From positions 186,001 to 250,000 of the forward strand of contig NZ_AWZV01000008.1 in the NCBI RefSeq assembly GCF_000472545.1: 64,000 nt of DNA, given 5' to 3'. The position numbers were made by a program, and so were the translations under genes. Shown in pieces: positions 8,959 to 18,283 of this stretch (positions within the stretch are counted from its first letter, which is position 1; each line of letters opens with the position of its first letter). Source of the DNA: Burkholderia sp. WSM2232. GTDB taxonomy: Bacteria; Pseudomonadota; Gammaproteobacteria; Burkholderiales; Burkholderiaceae. The notes under the pieces were generated by a model. That model did no database searches. It was not told where the DNA came from and saw only the letters and a program-made list of their open reading frames with translations.

Positions 8959-10374
8959 ATGCGAATTAACCGTCAGTACATCGCAGGAGAATGGCGCGAG
9001 AGCGTATCGGTTCATGAGCAGGCCGAAGTCTTTTCGCGGCAACCGTTCTCGGTGACGCATCTGTCCGCCCCCGACGACGTCGAGACTGCGCTTGCCGCGG
9101 CGCGTAACGCGGCGGAAAAAATGGAATCTGTGCCGGCGCACCGGCGCGCACGCTGGTTGCGCGAAGCGGCAGACGCACTAGTGGCTCGCATTGACGAATT
9201 TGCCGCGATGCTGGTGGCAGAGTCGGGCAAGCCTTTGATGCTGTGTCATAGCGAAATTGGTCGTTCGGCTGAAACCTTGCGCTTTTCGGCGGATGAAGCC
9301 ACGCGCATCGCCGGTAGTGTTTTGCCGATGGATGCAAGCGAACGCGGCGAAGGGCGGCTCGGTTTCTATGTTCGCGTGCCCGTAGGTGTCGTGTCCGCCA
9401 TCACGCCGTTCAACGCGCCGCTCAATCTATTGGCGCACAAGATCGGGCCGGCGCTGGCGGCTGGCAACGCGGTGATCGCCAAACCTGATCCGCGTGCGGC
9501 GTCGTGCGCCACGCGGCTTGTCGAGTTGTTCGCCGAACTCGGCTTGCCACCGGGTGCAATAAATCTTGTGCACGGCGGTCGCGATGTCGGTGAACGCCTG
9601 ACCGTCGACGATCGAGTGGACCTCATTTCGTTTACCGGCAGTAAACAGGCGGCGTTCAATATCGTGCGCCAGGCGGGGCTCAAACGCGTGCAGTTCGAAC
9701 TGGGCGGCAACGCGGGGAATATTGTTTGCGAGGACGCCGACCTGGATGTAGCAGCCAGCGAACTCGCGATTCACGCGTTCGGCCACGCCGGCCAGAGCTG
9801 TATCGGGGTGCAGCGAATCCACGTGCACCAGGCCGTTCACGCGCAGTTCATGGAAAAGTTTCTTGAACACGTGCGTGCGCTGAAGGTCGGTGATCCGGCC
9901 TTGCCCGATACCCAGGTCGGTCCGCTGATCGATGCCGCTACAGCAGAGCGGCTCGAAGGCTGGATCCGTCAGGCCGTCGATGCCGGTGCGGCTTTGTTGA
10001 CGGGCGGTGTGCGCGACGGTGCGATGTTGACGCCGACGGTTCTCGTCGATGTGGACAAACGCTTGCCGGTGGTTTGCGAAGAGGTGTTCGGTCCAATCGT
10101 CACGGTCGAACGAGTGACAGATCTCGAAGCGGCAATCGAGTCGCTGAATGATTCCATCTACGGGTTGCAGGCGGGCGTGTTCACGAAGTCGGTCAGCACC
10201 GCGCTCGAATGTGTGCGGCGCCTGAAAGTTGGGGGGGTGGTGGTTAACGGAACATCGAACTATCGCGTCGATCACCAGCCGTATGGCGGTGTGAAAAAGA
10301 GCGGGATCGGGCGCGAAGGGCCGGCGTTTGCCATCGAGGCGATGACTGAACTTCGCATGGCGGTCATGCAGTGA
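8959..10374 (+). CDS. NAD(P)-dependent aldehyde dehydrogenase
   Basis: A 471-residue aldehyde dehydrogenase of normal length. The general-base Glu is at residue 247 (FELGG) and the catalytic Cys at 281 (GHAGQSCIG), with the usual 34-residue spacing. SFTGSK and the late EEVFGPIVTV are also present. The enzyme oxidises a semialdehyde or aldehyde to an acid in the cytosol. It starts three bases after the M24 gene and precedes the dehydrogenase subunits, so it probably removes an aldehyde released by them. The family is secure; the substrate is inferred from context only. Confidence 0.94.
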   Translation: MRINRQYIAGEWRESVSVHEQAEVFSRQPFSVTHLSAPDDVETALAAARNAAEKMESVPAHRRARWLREAADALVARIDEFAAMLVAESGKPLMLCHSEIGRSAETLRFSADEATRIAGSVLPMDASERGEGRLGFYVRVPVGVVSAITPFNAPLNLLAHKIGPALAAGNAVIAKPDPRAASCATRLVELFAELGLPPGAINLVHGGRDVGERLTVDDRVDLISFTGSKQAAFNIVRQAGLKRVQFELGGNAGNIVCEDADLDVAASELAIHAFGHAGQSCIGVQRIHVHQAVHAQFMEKFLEHVRALKVGDPALPDTQVGPLIDAATAERLEGWIRQAVDAGAALLTGGVRDGAMLTPTVLVDVDKRLPVVCEEVFGPIVTVERVTDLEAAIESLNDSIYGLQAGVFTKSVSTALECVRRLKVGGVVVNGTSNYRVDHQPYGGVKKSGIGREGPAFAIEAMTELRMAVMQ

Positions 10375-10431
10375 GCGCGCTGGAGCCTCAGGCAGAGAAA
10401 TGACAATGGGTAATTTTGAGGGGAGTCGGTC

Positions 10432-10722
10432 ATGAGTGGCTTTGTTCGTCTCGACGAACGGCAGCGAGCGCCCGTGCATCTGACGGTCGACGGAAGAAGA
10501 ATCACGGCGCTAGAAGGCGATACGTTGCTGGTTGCGTTGCGCGTGAACGACGAGGTGGCGCGTCAGTCGGAGTTCGGCGACGGTCCCCGCGCAGGATTCT
10601 GCATGATGGGCGCCTGCCAGGACTGCTGGGTGACGCTGGCTGATGGCCGGCGCATGCGTGCCTGCACGACTGTCGTTGAAAACGACATGGCGGTCCTGAC
10701 ACGTTGGCCGGAGGAGCTATGA
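10432..10722 (+). CDS. 2Fe-2S ferredoxin-like subunit of an HcnA/OoxA-type dehydrogenase
   Basis: A 96-residue protein with a plant-type 2Fe-2S fold. Cysteines at 57, 62, 65 and 78 give the C-x4-C-x2-C-x12-C pattern seen in the small subunit of hydrogen cyanide synthase, opine oxidase and D-hydroxyproline dehydrogenase complexes. It overlaps the next gene (ATGA at 10719) and begins 57 bases after the aldehyde dehydrogenase. In such complexes it carries electrons between flavin subunits. Family assignment is good; naming one enzyme would be a guess. Confidence 0.88.
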   Translation: MSGFVRLDERQRAPVHLTVDGRRITALEGDTLLVALRVNDEVARQSEFGDGPRAGFCMMGACQDCWVTLADGRRMRACTTVVENDMAVLTRWPEEL

Positions 10723-12098
10723 GTCAAGGCAAACGCGTGGTGGTGGTGGGGGCGGGCCCGGCTGGTGTGCGAGCGGCCGCAGCGCTCGTGAGTGCCGGCT
10801 TGAGGCCCGTGGTCATCGACGAAGGGTCGCACAGCGGTGGTCAGATCTACCGCCGTCAGCCGATTGGATTCACCCGCCCGGCCGCCACGCTTTACGGCGC
10901 GGAGGCCGACAAGGCCGTGGCTGTGCACAGGACTTTCGACACCCTGGAGGGCAGGGTCGACTATCGTCCGGATACGCTTGCCTGGAACGTGTACGACGGA
11001 GTCCTTCACACGATGAAGGGCCAGCAAGCGCAGTCCGTCGAATTCGACGCGATTATTATTGCCGTTGGCGCGACCGATCGTCTGCTACCGCTCGAAGGCT
11101 GGACACTGCCCGGTGTATACACTCTTGGCGCCTCCCAGATCGCGCTCAAGGCACAGGCCTGCGCAATCGGCTCGCGCGTGGTCTTCATGGGTACCGGCCC
11201 GTTGCTGTATCTGGTTGCGTATCAGTACATGAAGGCCGGCGCCAACGTGGCGGCGGTACTCGATACATCGCCAATGTCGCTGCGCATCAAGGCGTTGCCC
11301 GAACTGCTGTCGCGCCCCGGCACGCTGTTCAAGGGCATGCGTTATGTATCGGCGCTGCGCCGTGCGGGCGTTCGTATGGAAGCAGGCATCACGCCGCTGA
11401 AGGTGGAAGGCAACGAGACCGTGGCGGGCGTTAGCGTCGAACTCGCCAACGGCCAGCGCGAAGAAATTGCGTGCGATGCGCTCGGCATGGGCTATCACGT
11501 CCGTTCCGAAGTGCAACTCGCAGATCTCGCGCGTTGCAACTTCGTCTTCGACGAAACCACGCGCCAATGGCTGCCCGAGGTCGATAAAGAGGGCCGTACC
11601 TCGGTAAAGGGAGTCTATGTCGCCGGAGACGGCGCACGCACGCTCGGTGCTGACGCTGCAGAAATCGGCGGCGAACTGGCGGCGCTGGCCGTACTGAAGG
11701 ACTTGGGCATGGACGTTTCAAAGAGCCGCGTGGCAGAGCTTCAGCGCGCCCAGCGGACTCAGCGACGTTTTGCCACCGGAATTGCGCACGCGTTTCCGTT
11801 CCCCGTTCGTCAATTGGAAAGGCTGCCCGATCACGCGTTGCTGTGCCGCTGCGAGTCAATTACGGCGGGCGAGTTGCGCCGCTCGGTCATGGATCTCGGC
11901 GCGCCCGAAGTCAATCGCGCGAAGGCGCTGACGCGAGTGGGCATGGGCCGCTGCCAAGGGCGATATTGCGGCCTGGCTAGCGCAGAAGTGGTGTCGGCGA
12001 CGCTTGGGGTTCCGGTGAAGATGGCTGGGCGCTTGCGGGCTCAGGCACCGATCAAGCCATTGCCGATCGCCGCAGAGTCGACGCAGGAGAACGTGTGA
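10719..12098 (+). CDS. FAD/NAD(P)-binding subunit with BFD-type 2Fe-2S domain (HcnB/OoxA-like)
   Basis: A 459-residue protein. The ATG at 10719 follows GGAGGAG and overlaps the upstream stop. It has a dinucleotide-binding motif at the N-terminus (VVVVGAGPAGVRAA), a second pyridine-nucleotide-type fold in the middle, VYVAGDGA near residue 300, and a C-terminal 2Fe-2S module (CRCE, then CQGRYC). This layout is that of the large subunit in opine oxidase and D-hydroxyproline dehydrogenase complexes. It probably feeds electrons from the DAO-type subunit at 12098 to the respiratory chain or another acceptor. Confidence 0.9.
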   Translation: MSQGKRVVVVGAGPAGVRAAAALVSAGLRPVVIDEGSHSGGQIYRRQPIGFTRPAATLYGAEADKAVAVHRTFDTLEGRVDYRPDTLAWNVYDGVLHTMKGQQAQSVEFDAIIIAVGATDRLLPLEGWTLPGVYTLGASQIALKAQACAIGSRVVFMGTGPLLYLVAYQYMKAGANVAAVLDTSPMSLRIKALPELLSRPGTLFKGMRYVSALRRAGVRMEAGITPLKVEGNETVAGVSVELANGQREEIACDALGMGYHVRSEVQLADLARCNFVFDETTRQWLPEVDKEGRTSVKGVYVAGDGARTLGADAAEIGGELAALAVLKDLGMDVSKSRVAELQRAQRTQRRFATGIAHAFPFPVRQLERLPDHALLCRCESITAGELRRSVMDLGAPEVNRAKALTRVGMGRCQGRYCGLASAEVVSATLGVPVKMAGRLRAQAPIKPLPIAAESTQENV

Positions 12099-13267
12099 TG
12101 GAACGCGTAGCTGATGTCATCATCGTAGGCGGCGGTTTGATGGGCGCTGCCACTGCATTCTTTCTGCGCCAGCGCGGGCGTTCGGTCATCCTGCTGGAAC
12201 GTGGGCTCGTCGGTCAGCAGGCAAGCGGCGTGAATTTCGGCAACGTGCGCGGCTCGAACCGCGGGCTGTATCAGCTGCCCCTGGTCAATCGGTCGCGCGC
12301 CATTTGGGAACGTTTGCCAGAGTTGCTCGGCGAGAGCTGCGAATTTCTACCGACGGGTCGCGTGATCGTCGCTTTCAACGAAGAGCGGCTCGCCATCCTC
12401 GAGAGGTACACGCGGGACTCCGCGCCCTACGGGCTGCGCATGGAAATGGTGCCCCGCGCGGAACTCAACGCGCGCTTCTACTTCCTGTCGAATCGTCCTA
12501 TCGGCGCTGCGTTCGCACCGCTCGACGGTCACGCCAATCCGCGTCTTACCGCACCGGCTTTCGGCCGCGCCGCAGCGCGTGCCGGCGCAAACGTGTACGA
12601 AAACGTCGAAGTGCATGCAATCGACAAGGTCGGCGAGGACTTCGTTGTGAGCGCGGGCGAAAAGGGCACGTACCGCGCGCCGGTTTGCCTCGTGACGGCA
12701 GGCGCTTGGGCCAACGCGTTTTCGTCGAAATTCGGCGAGAGCGTTGATCTCGTGGCGCGGGGTCCGCAGATGTCGGTCACTGAGCCGGTGCCTTACCGTA
12801 TCGGCCCGGCCATCGGCATCTCGACGAGCGATCCCATGGAAGGCATTTACGTACGTCAGGTCGAGCGCGGCAACATCGTGATCGGCGGCGGTCCCCGTGG
12901 ACCGGCATACGCCGATCTGCGTCGCGCCTTCGTTATCCCGGAACATACCCTGAATCAGGTGCAACAACTGAAGGCCATCTTGCCGATGACGAGGCCGCTG
13001 AACATCATTCGTGTGTGGAGCGGCATCGAAAGCTATCTGCCCGACGAAACGCCGATCATGGGACCGAGCAGCAAGGTGCCGGGCCTGTTCTACGCATTCG
13101 GCTTCTGCGGCGAGGGCTTCCAGTTGGGACCGGGCGTGGGCGACGTGATGGCGGAGCTGATAGATACCGGTTCCACCGTCACACCGATAGAACCGTTCCA
13201 TATCCGCCGCTTCTTCAAGGAACAGGCAGCCACTGCGCGAACCAACACGGCAGTCGATGCGGATTAA
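12098..13267 (+). CDS. FAD-dependent amine/amino acid oxidoreductase, DAO family (HcnC/OoxB-like)
   Basis: A 389-residue DAO-family flavoprotein: ADVIIVGGGLMGAATAFFLRQ at the N-terminus, VTAGAWAN in the middle, and GFCGEGFQLGPGVGDVMAEL near the C-terminus. The ATG at 12098 overlaps the upstream TGA (TGATG); an in-frame GTG just before it would add one residue. It should be the catalytic subunit that oxidises a secondary or primary amine (imino acid, N-alkyl amino acid or opine), with the 2Fe-2S proteins upstream as partners. The order small Fe-S, FAD/Fe-S, DAO matches known heterotrimers. Confidence 0.91.
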   Translation: MERVADVIIVGGGLMGAATAFFLRQRGRSVILLERGLVGQQASGVNFGNVRGSNRGLYQLPLVNRSRAIWERLPELLGESCEFLPTGRVIVAFNEERLAILERYTRDSAPYGLRMEMVPRAELNARFYFLSNRPIGAAFAPLDGHANPRLTAPAFGRAAARAGANVYENVEVHAIDKVGEDFVVSAGEKGTYRAPVCLVTAGAWANAFSSKFGESVDLVARGPQMSVTEPVPYRIGPAIGISTSDPMEGIYVRQVERGNIVIGGGPRGPAYADLRRAFVIPEHTLNQVQQLKAILPMTRPLNIIRVWSGIESYLPDETPIMGPSSKVPGLFYAFGFCGEGFQLGPGVGDVMAELIDTGSTVTPIEPFHIRRFFKEQAATARTNTAVDAD

Positions 13268-13340
13268 TAGCGCAGTTTTCACTTTTCATGTTGGCGGTGA
13301 GCGGGTTCATCCGGCGCCGCATTCTTAAGATACTGAACAA

Positions 13341-14471
13341 ATGAATTTTCCGAAACAAGAGTTCGACGAACGCGTTGCCCGGGTTCGGGCAGAGATGAAA
13401 AGCCGCGGCATGGACATGCTGTTGCTGTACGGTCAGGAGGCAATTAACTGGACCTCGGGCTTCTATACGCCGGCGCATTTCGCCTACGCGGCATTCGGTC
13501 TGCCGGTGGAAGGCGAGCCGTTTCTGGTCATTCGCTATATTGAAGAAAAGGCCGCGCGCGTGACGACCTGGGTGGAAGACATCCGCACTTACTGGGACCA
13601 CGAAGATCCGGTTGAGGCGACGAAGCGCGCGGTGGAAAGCCGTGGTCTGCGAACGGCCCGCATTGCGCTGGACAAGCAGGCCTGGTATCTCACTGCGGAC
13701 CGCTACGATCGCCTGAAGGCCGCATTACCGTCGGCAATCTTCATGGATGAGTCACGCATGATCGACGAGTTGCGCATCATCAAGTCGCCGCTCGAACTGG
13801 ACACCCTGCGAAAGTCGGCGCGCATCGTGGAAGCGGCGTTGCAAGGCGCAATTGATGCAACGAAGGAAGGTGTCACCGAGCGCGATGTGGCCGCGGCGAT
13901 GGCGTTTGCGCGTCTGAAAGCGGGTAGCGATCTGCCGGTCGATGGCGTGCTGACCACCGGTGAGCGCACGCTCGAAGGTCACGGTCCATGGACCGATCGA
14001 GTGCTGCGCCGCGGCGATGCGCTGCATTACGAATTCCACGGCATCAAAAATCATTATTGGACGCGTATTCTGCGTACGGGTGTACTCGGCGCAGAACCGA
14101 CGGACGATCAATGGCACACGGCCAACACAATTCTTAAGTCGCAGGACATCGGCTTGAGCATGATGAAGGCGGGAGCCCGCTCGGTCGACATCGACGCCGC
14201 GATGCGTGCACCGATGCTGGAGGCAGGACTCAAGCAACGCGCAAGCTATACGAACCGGCTCGGCTACGGCATGGGCTTGAATTTCCGTCCAAGCCCGGGC
14301 GAATTCATTCGTGAATTCACGCCCTCCTGTGACTTCATTCTCGAAGAAGGCATGGTATTTCACATGATCATGGCGGCAAACGGTCTTGGTTACAGCGACA
14401 CGGTAGCCGTTACCAAAGACGGTATTGAATTCCTCACGAAATTCCCGCGCGAATTTGTGGTGTTGAAGTAG
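13341..14471 (+). CDS. Creatinase/ectoine hydrolase-like M24 family protein (copy 3)
   Basis: A 376-residue paralogue of the protein at 7792. It has YGQEAINWTSGFYTPAHFAY at the N-terminus, MIDELRIIKSPLELDTLR at the domain junction, GVLTTGERTLEGHGPWTD, and GMGLNFRPSPGEFIREF. It is placed between the three-subunit dehydrogenase and a second ABC transporter. As in its sisters, the region that binds metal in aminopeptidases reads HYEFHGIKNHYWTRI, without the aspartates. It may act on a related substrate or a later intermediate, or form a hetero-oligomer with copy 2. Confidence 0.86.
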   Translation: MNFPKQEFDERVARVRAEMKSRGMDMLLLYGQEAINWTSGFYTPAHFAYAAFGLPVEGEPFLVIRYIEEKAARVTTWVEDIRTYWDHEDPVEATKRAVESRGLRTARIALDKQAWYLTADRYDRLKAALPSAIFMDESRMIDELRIIKSPLELDTLRKSARIVEAALQGAIDATKEGVTERDVAAAMAFARLKAGSDLPVDGVLTTGERTLEGHGPWTDRVLRRGDALHYEFHGIKNHYWTRILRTGVLGAEPTDDQWHTANTILKSQDIGLSMMKAGARSVDIDAAMRAPMLEAGLKQRASYTNRLGYGMGLNFRPSPGEFIREFTPSCDFILEEGMVFHMIMAANGLGYSDTVAVTKDGIEFLTKFPREFVVLK

Positions 14472-14490
14472 TACGAGCAAGGGGGGCGGT

Positions 14491-15150
14491 ATGCAGCATT
14501 ATCAATTCGATTGGCGGGTCGTAGTTGAACCGTCTGCCTGGCTTCATGCCCTGGCGATCACGTTAGGATATGCGGCTGGAACCATCGTTGTCGGGATGGC
14601 CATCGGTGTGATCTGCGGATCGCTGCTGCTGTCGCGCCGCTGGTGGTTGCGCGGTCCGGCTGCAGCGTATGTTCAGTTTTTCCGTTGCACGCCGTCGATG
14701 GTGCAAATAATCTGGTTCTACTATGCGTTGCCAATCTTGACGGGCTTCACATTGTCGTCGTGGGTCGCGGCGGGTCTTGGGCTAACGCTATACATGGGTG
14801 CATTTTGCTCCGAGATTTTTCGCGGAGGCATCATCTCGATCGAGCGCGGACAATGGAACGCCGCGCGGGCGCTTGGCATGAGCCACATGCGGCTGATGCG
14901 CCACGTAATCCTGCCGCAGGCAATGCGTCGCATGGTGCCCCCGTTCGTGAATCAATGCATATTGCAGCTGAAAAACACGTCATTGCTTTACGTGGTCGCG
15001 GTACCGGACCTGATGTACACGAGCTACGAACTGACCTCGCAAACCTATCGCCCCCTTGAAGTTTATACGTTCGTCGCGCTGGTCTATTTGGTCATCCTGT
15101 TCCCGGTAACCATGATGGCCAAACGACTTGAAGTAAAGGTGCAACGATGA
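14491..15150 (+). CDS. Polar amino acid ABC permease
   Basis: A 219-residue HisM/GlnP-type permease with hydrophobic helices, [19 protein letters not shown], an EAA loop ([26 protein letters not shown]) and [15 protein letters not shown]. It follows the M24 gene by 19 bases and overlaps the ATPase gene by four. Only one permease is present in this operon, so it either homodimerises or pairs with a permease from the set at 5382-6706. Confidence 0.9.
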   Translation: MQHYQFDWRVVVEPSAWLHALAITLGYAAGTIVVGMAIGVICGSLLLSRRWWLRGPAAAYVQFFRCTPSMVQIIWFYYALPILTGFTLSSWVAAGLGLTLYMGAFCSEIFRGGIISIERGQWNAARALGMSHMRLMRHVILPQAMRRMVPPFVNQCILQLKNTSLLYVVAVPDLMYTSYELTSQTYRPLEVYTFVALVYLVILFPVTMMAKRLEVKVQR

Positions 15151-15971
15151 ACCCAGTTTTTCCGGAAAAGCCGCGGCGAGAAGCGGCGCAGGCTGTACCC
15201 ATGATCGAACTGGGCGGCATTGAAAAGCACTATGGTAGCTTCCAGGCCCTTCACGGTGTTTCGATGCGCGTAATGCCCGGTGAAGTGCGCGTGCTGATAG
15301 GACCGAGCGGCTGCGGCAAGTCCACGATGCTGCGCAGCATTAATCTGCTGGAGCACCCGGATCGCGGCACGGTGCGCGTCGGCAACGACATTATTCACGC
15401 TGGTCCGGGTCACAAGATGCCCAAGGCGAAGATGCTCGATCAGTTTCGCGCTGGCGTCGGAATGGTGTTCCAGCAGTTCGATCTGTTTCCTCACATGACC
15501 GCACTCGAAAACGTCATGTCAGGCCCATGTTTCGTCAAAAATATGCCCAAGTCCGAAGCGAAGGATCTGGCCATGAGCATGCTGAGGAAGGTCGGCCTTG
15601 CGGAGCGCGCGGCGCAGCGCCCGCAGCAGCTATCAGGTGGACAGCAGCAACGGGTTGCCATTGCGCGTGCTCTGGCGATGGAGCCCAAGGTGATCCTGTT
15701 CGACGAAGCGACATCGGCGCTGGATCCGGAACTGGTACAGGAAGTATTGGCAGTCATGAAGTCACTGGCGCGCGAAGGGGCGACGATGGTCATCGTCACA
15801 CACGAGATGCGCTTTGCTCGCGAAGTGGCAGATCGAGTCTCGTTCATGGACGGTGGACGTATCGTCGAAGAAGGTACGGCCGACGAAGTGATCGGAGCGC
15901 CGGGCGAGCCGCGGACTCAAGCGTTTCTTAGCCACTTCCGGGTGACTGCCGGCGGCATGGTGGCGCGTTGA
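15147..15971 (+). CDS. Polar amino acid ABC transporter ATPase (GlnQ type)
   Basis: A 274-residue ATPase. It has Walker [10 protein letters not shown], signature [15 protein letters not shown], Walker [13 protein letters not shown], and a late switch histidine in VIVTHEM. The ATG at 15147 overlaps the permease stop; an internal ATG at 15201 ([13 protein letters not shown]) would give a more typical N-terminus. This is the only ATPase for polar amino acid importers in the window, so it may also power the EhuBCD-like system at 4432-6706, which has none of its own. Confidence 0.94.
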   Translation: MNPVFPEKPRREAAQAVPMIELGGIEKHYGSFQALHGVSMRVMPGEVRVLIGPSGCGKSTMLRSINLLEHPDRGTVRVGNDIIHAGPGHKMPKAKMLDQFRAGVGMVFQQFDLFPHMTALENVMSGPCFVKNMPKSEAKDLAMSMLRKVGLAERAAQRPQQLSGGQQQRVAIARALAMEPKVILFDEATSALDPELVQEVLAVMKSLAREGATMVIVTHEMRFAREVADRVSFMDGGRIVEEGTADEVIGAPGEPRTQAFLSHFRVTAGGMVAR

Positions 15972-16011
15972 GGGGTAGCGAACAGATAACCATTGATAAA
16001 AGGTGCGAAAC

Positions 16012-16872
16012 ATGGCTTTCTTAAAAAATTCGGGTGGTTGCCTGCGCTCTGCCGCCGCTGGCGTGTCGCTTGCAATAGCTCTGGTCGGAACCGCGAAGGC
16101 AGCCGATTCAACATGGCAAGACGTCAAGGCGCGCGGAGTGGTTCGCGTTGGGGTGATTCCGGCGCGGCAGTGCTATTACTGGCAGTCTCCCGGCAGTGAT
16201 GAGTGGAAGGGGTTTCCTGTTGCGATGAGCCGCGACGCAGTCGACGCGCTCAGCCAGGCAATGGGTGAGAAACTGAAGATCGAATATGTGACAACGAGCT
16301 GGGGTACATCGGTTCTCGATGTTCAGTCCGGAAAAATCGACTTCTTCATCGGTCTTGCCGAGACGCCGCAACGTAAGCAGGCGGTCTCTATGTTCGGTCC
16401 GCTCTGGACTTTGCCCGATGTCGCAGTTGGTCGGAAGGGGTTTAATATCGACAACACATGGGCTGCTCTGAACAAACCGGCCACGCGCGTCGCGGTAGCG
16501 ATGGGCACCACCTCCGAGCAAGCAGCCAAAAAATATCTTGCCGATTCACAAATCCGTTCGTTGAAGAACTCCAACGATGCGATTCTTGACGTGCAGTCAG
16601 GCAAGTCGGATATCACCTTGACTACTGCTATCGCCGGCCTTGCCGCCATGAAGGTGAACCAAAATCTGTCCAATATGGTGGTGCCGCACCCGCTTAGCGC
16701 GATTCCCGCCGATGGCGTGACGCGTCGCGACGGCGACGGGAAGTTCTACGATTTCCTCCAGAAGTGGGCGACGAAATATTATGCCGACGGTAATACAAAG
16801 AAGCGCGTTCTCGAAGCGTTAGGGGAGTGCGGTCTCGACCCGAAACGGTTGCCTTCGGACATGGTGTTCTAA
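16012..16872 (+). CDS. Polar amino acid ABC substrate-binding protein
   Basis: A 286-residue family 3 binding protein. The ATG at 16012 is eight bases after AAAGG and is preferred over a GTG three codons upstream. A Sec leader ends near GTAKAA. The mature protein has RVGVIPARQCYYW, SVLDVQSGKIDFFIGLAETPQR and DAILDVQSGKSDITLT, a usual two-lobe pattern. It closes the second importer operon; the next sequence is a decayed insertion element. Confidence 0.9.
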   Translation: MAFLKNSGGCLRSAAAGVSLAIALVGTAKAADSTWQDVKARGVVRVGVIPARQCYYWQSPGSDEWKGFPVAMSRDAVDALSQAMGEKLKIEYVTTSWGTSVLDVQSGKIDFFIGLAETPQRKQAVSMFGPLWTLPDVAVGRKGFNIDNTWAALNKPATRVAVAMGTTSEQAAKKYLADSQIRSLKNSNDAILDVQSGKSDITLTTAIAGLAAMKVNQNLSNMVVPHPLSAIPADGVTRRDGDGKFYDFLQKWATKYYADGNTKKRVLEALGECGLDPKRLPSDMVF

Positions 16873-16887
16873 TCTAACACATGTTGC

Positions 16888-17466
16888 CTGGACAACATCC
16901 TGCGCTGGGTGCAGCGCTATGTCCCGGAGTTCGAGAAACGCTGAGCCCGCTATGGCCGCCATGCGGGCCCGTCGTGGCGCGTCGACGAGACGTACGTGAA
17001 GGTGCGCGGTCGCTCGATCTGCCTGGATCGCGCCGTTGTTCGTGATGGCAATACGGTCGCCTTCAGGCTCAGCCAGAAACGTTAGGTGGCTGCGGCCAAA
17101 GCTTTCTTGCGTAAAGCGCTCCACCCAGGGTCGGGCACCCCCAGCATCACGCTCGATGGCTACGCGGCATCACGTCGGGCAGTGCGCGAACTGCCAGCCG
17201 GGAATCCGATGTAGCGCAACACCAGACGGCGCACGTCGAAATATTTGAACAACATGATTGAGCGGGGCGGTCGCGGTATAAAGTCCAGAACCGCGCTCAT
17301 GCTCGGGTTCAAGAATTTCGGCTGCGCGGGGGTTACCCTGGCCGGCCTCGAACTCGTGCATCGCATTCGCAAGAACCAGTTCGCCCTCGGCTGTCTGCGT
17401 ATCAAAGACCAGACTCCGTCTGCAATCTGGGAGTGCTGTGCTCGCCGCGTGAGGCGCATAGGTTGA
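16888..17466 (+). pseudogene. IS6-family transposase, 5'-truncated with three in-frame stops
   Basis: One continuous frame reads as an IS6-type DDE transposase: LRWVQRYVPEFEKR, then WRVDETYVKVRGRS (first catalytic Asp), VAAAKAFLRKAL, TLDGYAASRRAVREL (second Asp), SKYLNNMIE with the catalytic Glu, GIKSRTALMLGFKNF and ELVHRIRKNQF. The frame is broken by stops after EKR (TGA), after QKR (TAG) and after NPM (TAG). The first 40 or so residues and the left end of the element are missing. The gene is dead and old; it marks a past insertion at the edge of the first catabolic module. Confidence 0.85.
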
Positions 17467-17670
17467 AAATACTTCGCTTGGCTCCGATTCAAATTATTTG
17501 CACCACAGCCGTTTTTTTATTTGTCACCGTCGCCGGTCACGATGTCAATTTCACCGAGGGCTTTTTGGGTAGAGACGCTGGTCGAGTTCACCTTTTGATT
17601 TGGGATGTTGCTCATCTAGCTTTCTCGATCGTCGCTGTAGCCACGACGGAATGGCTCGAGCAACATCGGA

Positions 17671-18283
17671 TCAGCAGGACGCTTCGAGATCATCCGTGCA
17701 GTTTTCAATGAGCAGCGGGACGATCTGCTCTTCCAGTTGTTCGGGGCTCCATCGCATGCTAGATGCCGAAATGTTGATCGCGCCGATCGCCCGGCCGTGC
17801 GCGTTATGTAGCGGCACCGCTATTGTCATGTCGGTGCGAAAAAACTCGTCATAAGCGCTCGCGAATCCGCGCTCGCGTACCTGATCCAGAAGCCGCAATA
17901 TCGCGTCGACGTTCGTAATCGTGGACGGGGCGTACATTGACCCGATGAGACGTTTCCAGAAGTGCGCGCGCTTCATCAATGTCGAGCGTCGAAAGATATG
18001 CGCGGCCGGATGCGGTGCAGTAGATCGGTAATCGACGTCCGATAGGCATGTGAACCACGGTGTGCGTCGGACTCGTGACGCGTGCGACAGACACCATGTC
18101 GAGACTGTGGGGTTCGGCCAGGTCGACGGTTTCACCGGAGCGCCGATTCAGTTCAAGCAGATAGGGGTTCGCTCTTTCGATCAGCGCATCGGTCGACTGA
18201 TAGCGGTAGCCGAATTCCATCATCCGGGGTCCGAGTTGAGAACGGCGGCTGATGCCGGCGCTGCCTGCCGAGCAGAGCGACAC
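17671..18283 (-). pseudogene. IclR-family regulator, frameshifted remnant
   Basis: Two reading frames on the minus strand together make most of an IclR effector domain. The upstream part (from about 18,240 down to 17,930) reads LGPRMMEFGYRYQSTDALIE, SVARVTSPTHTVVHMPIGRRLP and YCTASGRAYLSTL. The downstream part (about 17,930 to 17,671) reads ILRLLDQVRERGFASAYDEF, MTIAVPLHNAHGRAIGAINI and LEEQIVPLLIENC. A frameshift near 17,930 separates them. No clean helix-turn-helix domain could be recovered further upstream. It is probably non-functional; a sequencing error could not repair the missing N-terminus. Confidence 0.75.

Noticed and set aside
9427..10479. Minus-strand open frame opposite the aldehyde dehydrogenase gene
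   Set aside because: The plus strand has the catalytic Glu and Cys at correct spacing; the minus frame has no recognisable domain.
12347..13282. Minus-strand open frame opposite the DAO-family gene
   Set aside because: It is the shadow of a clear FAD enzyme gene in an overlapping operon.
16888..17466. Intact insertion sequence
   Set aside because: The transposase has three in-frame stops and lacks its N-terminus, and no terminal inverted repeats were found.
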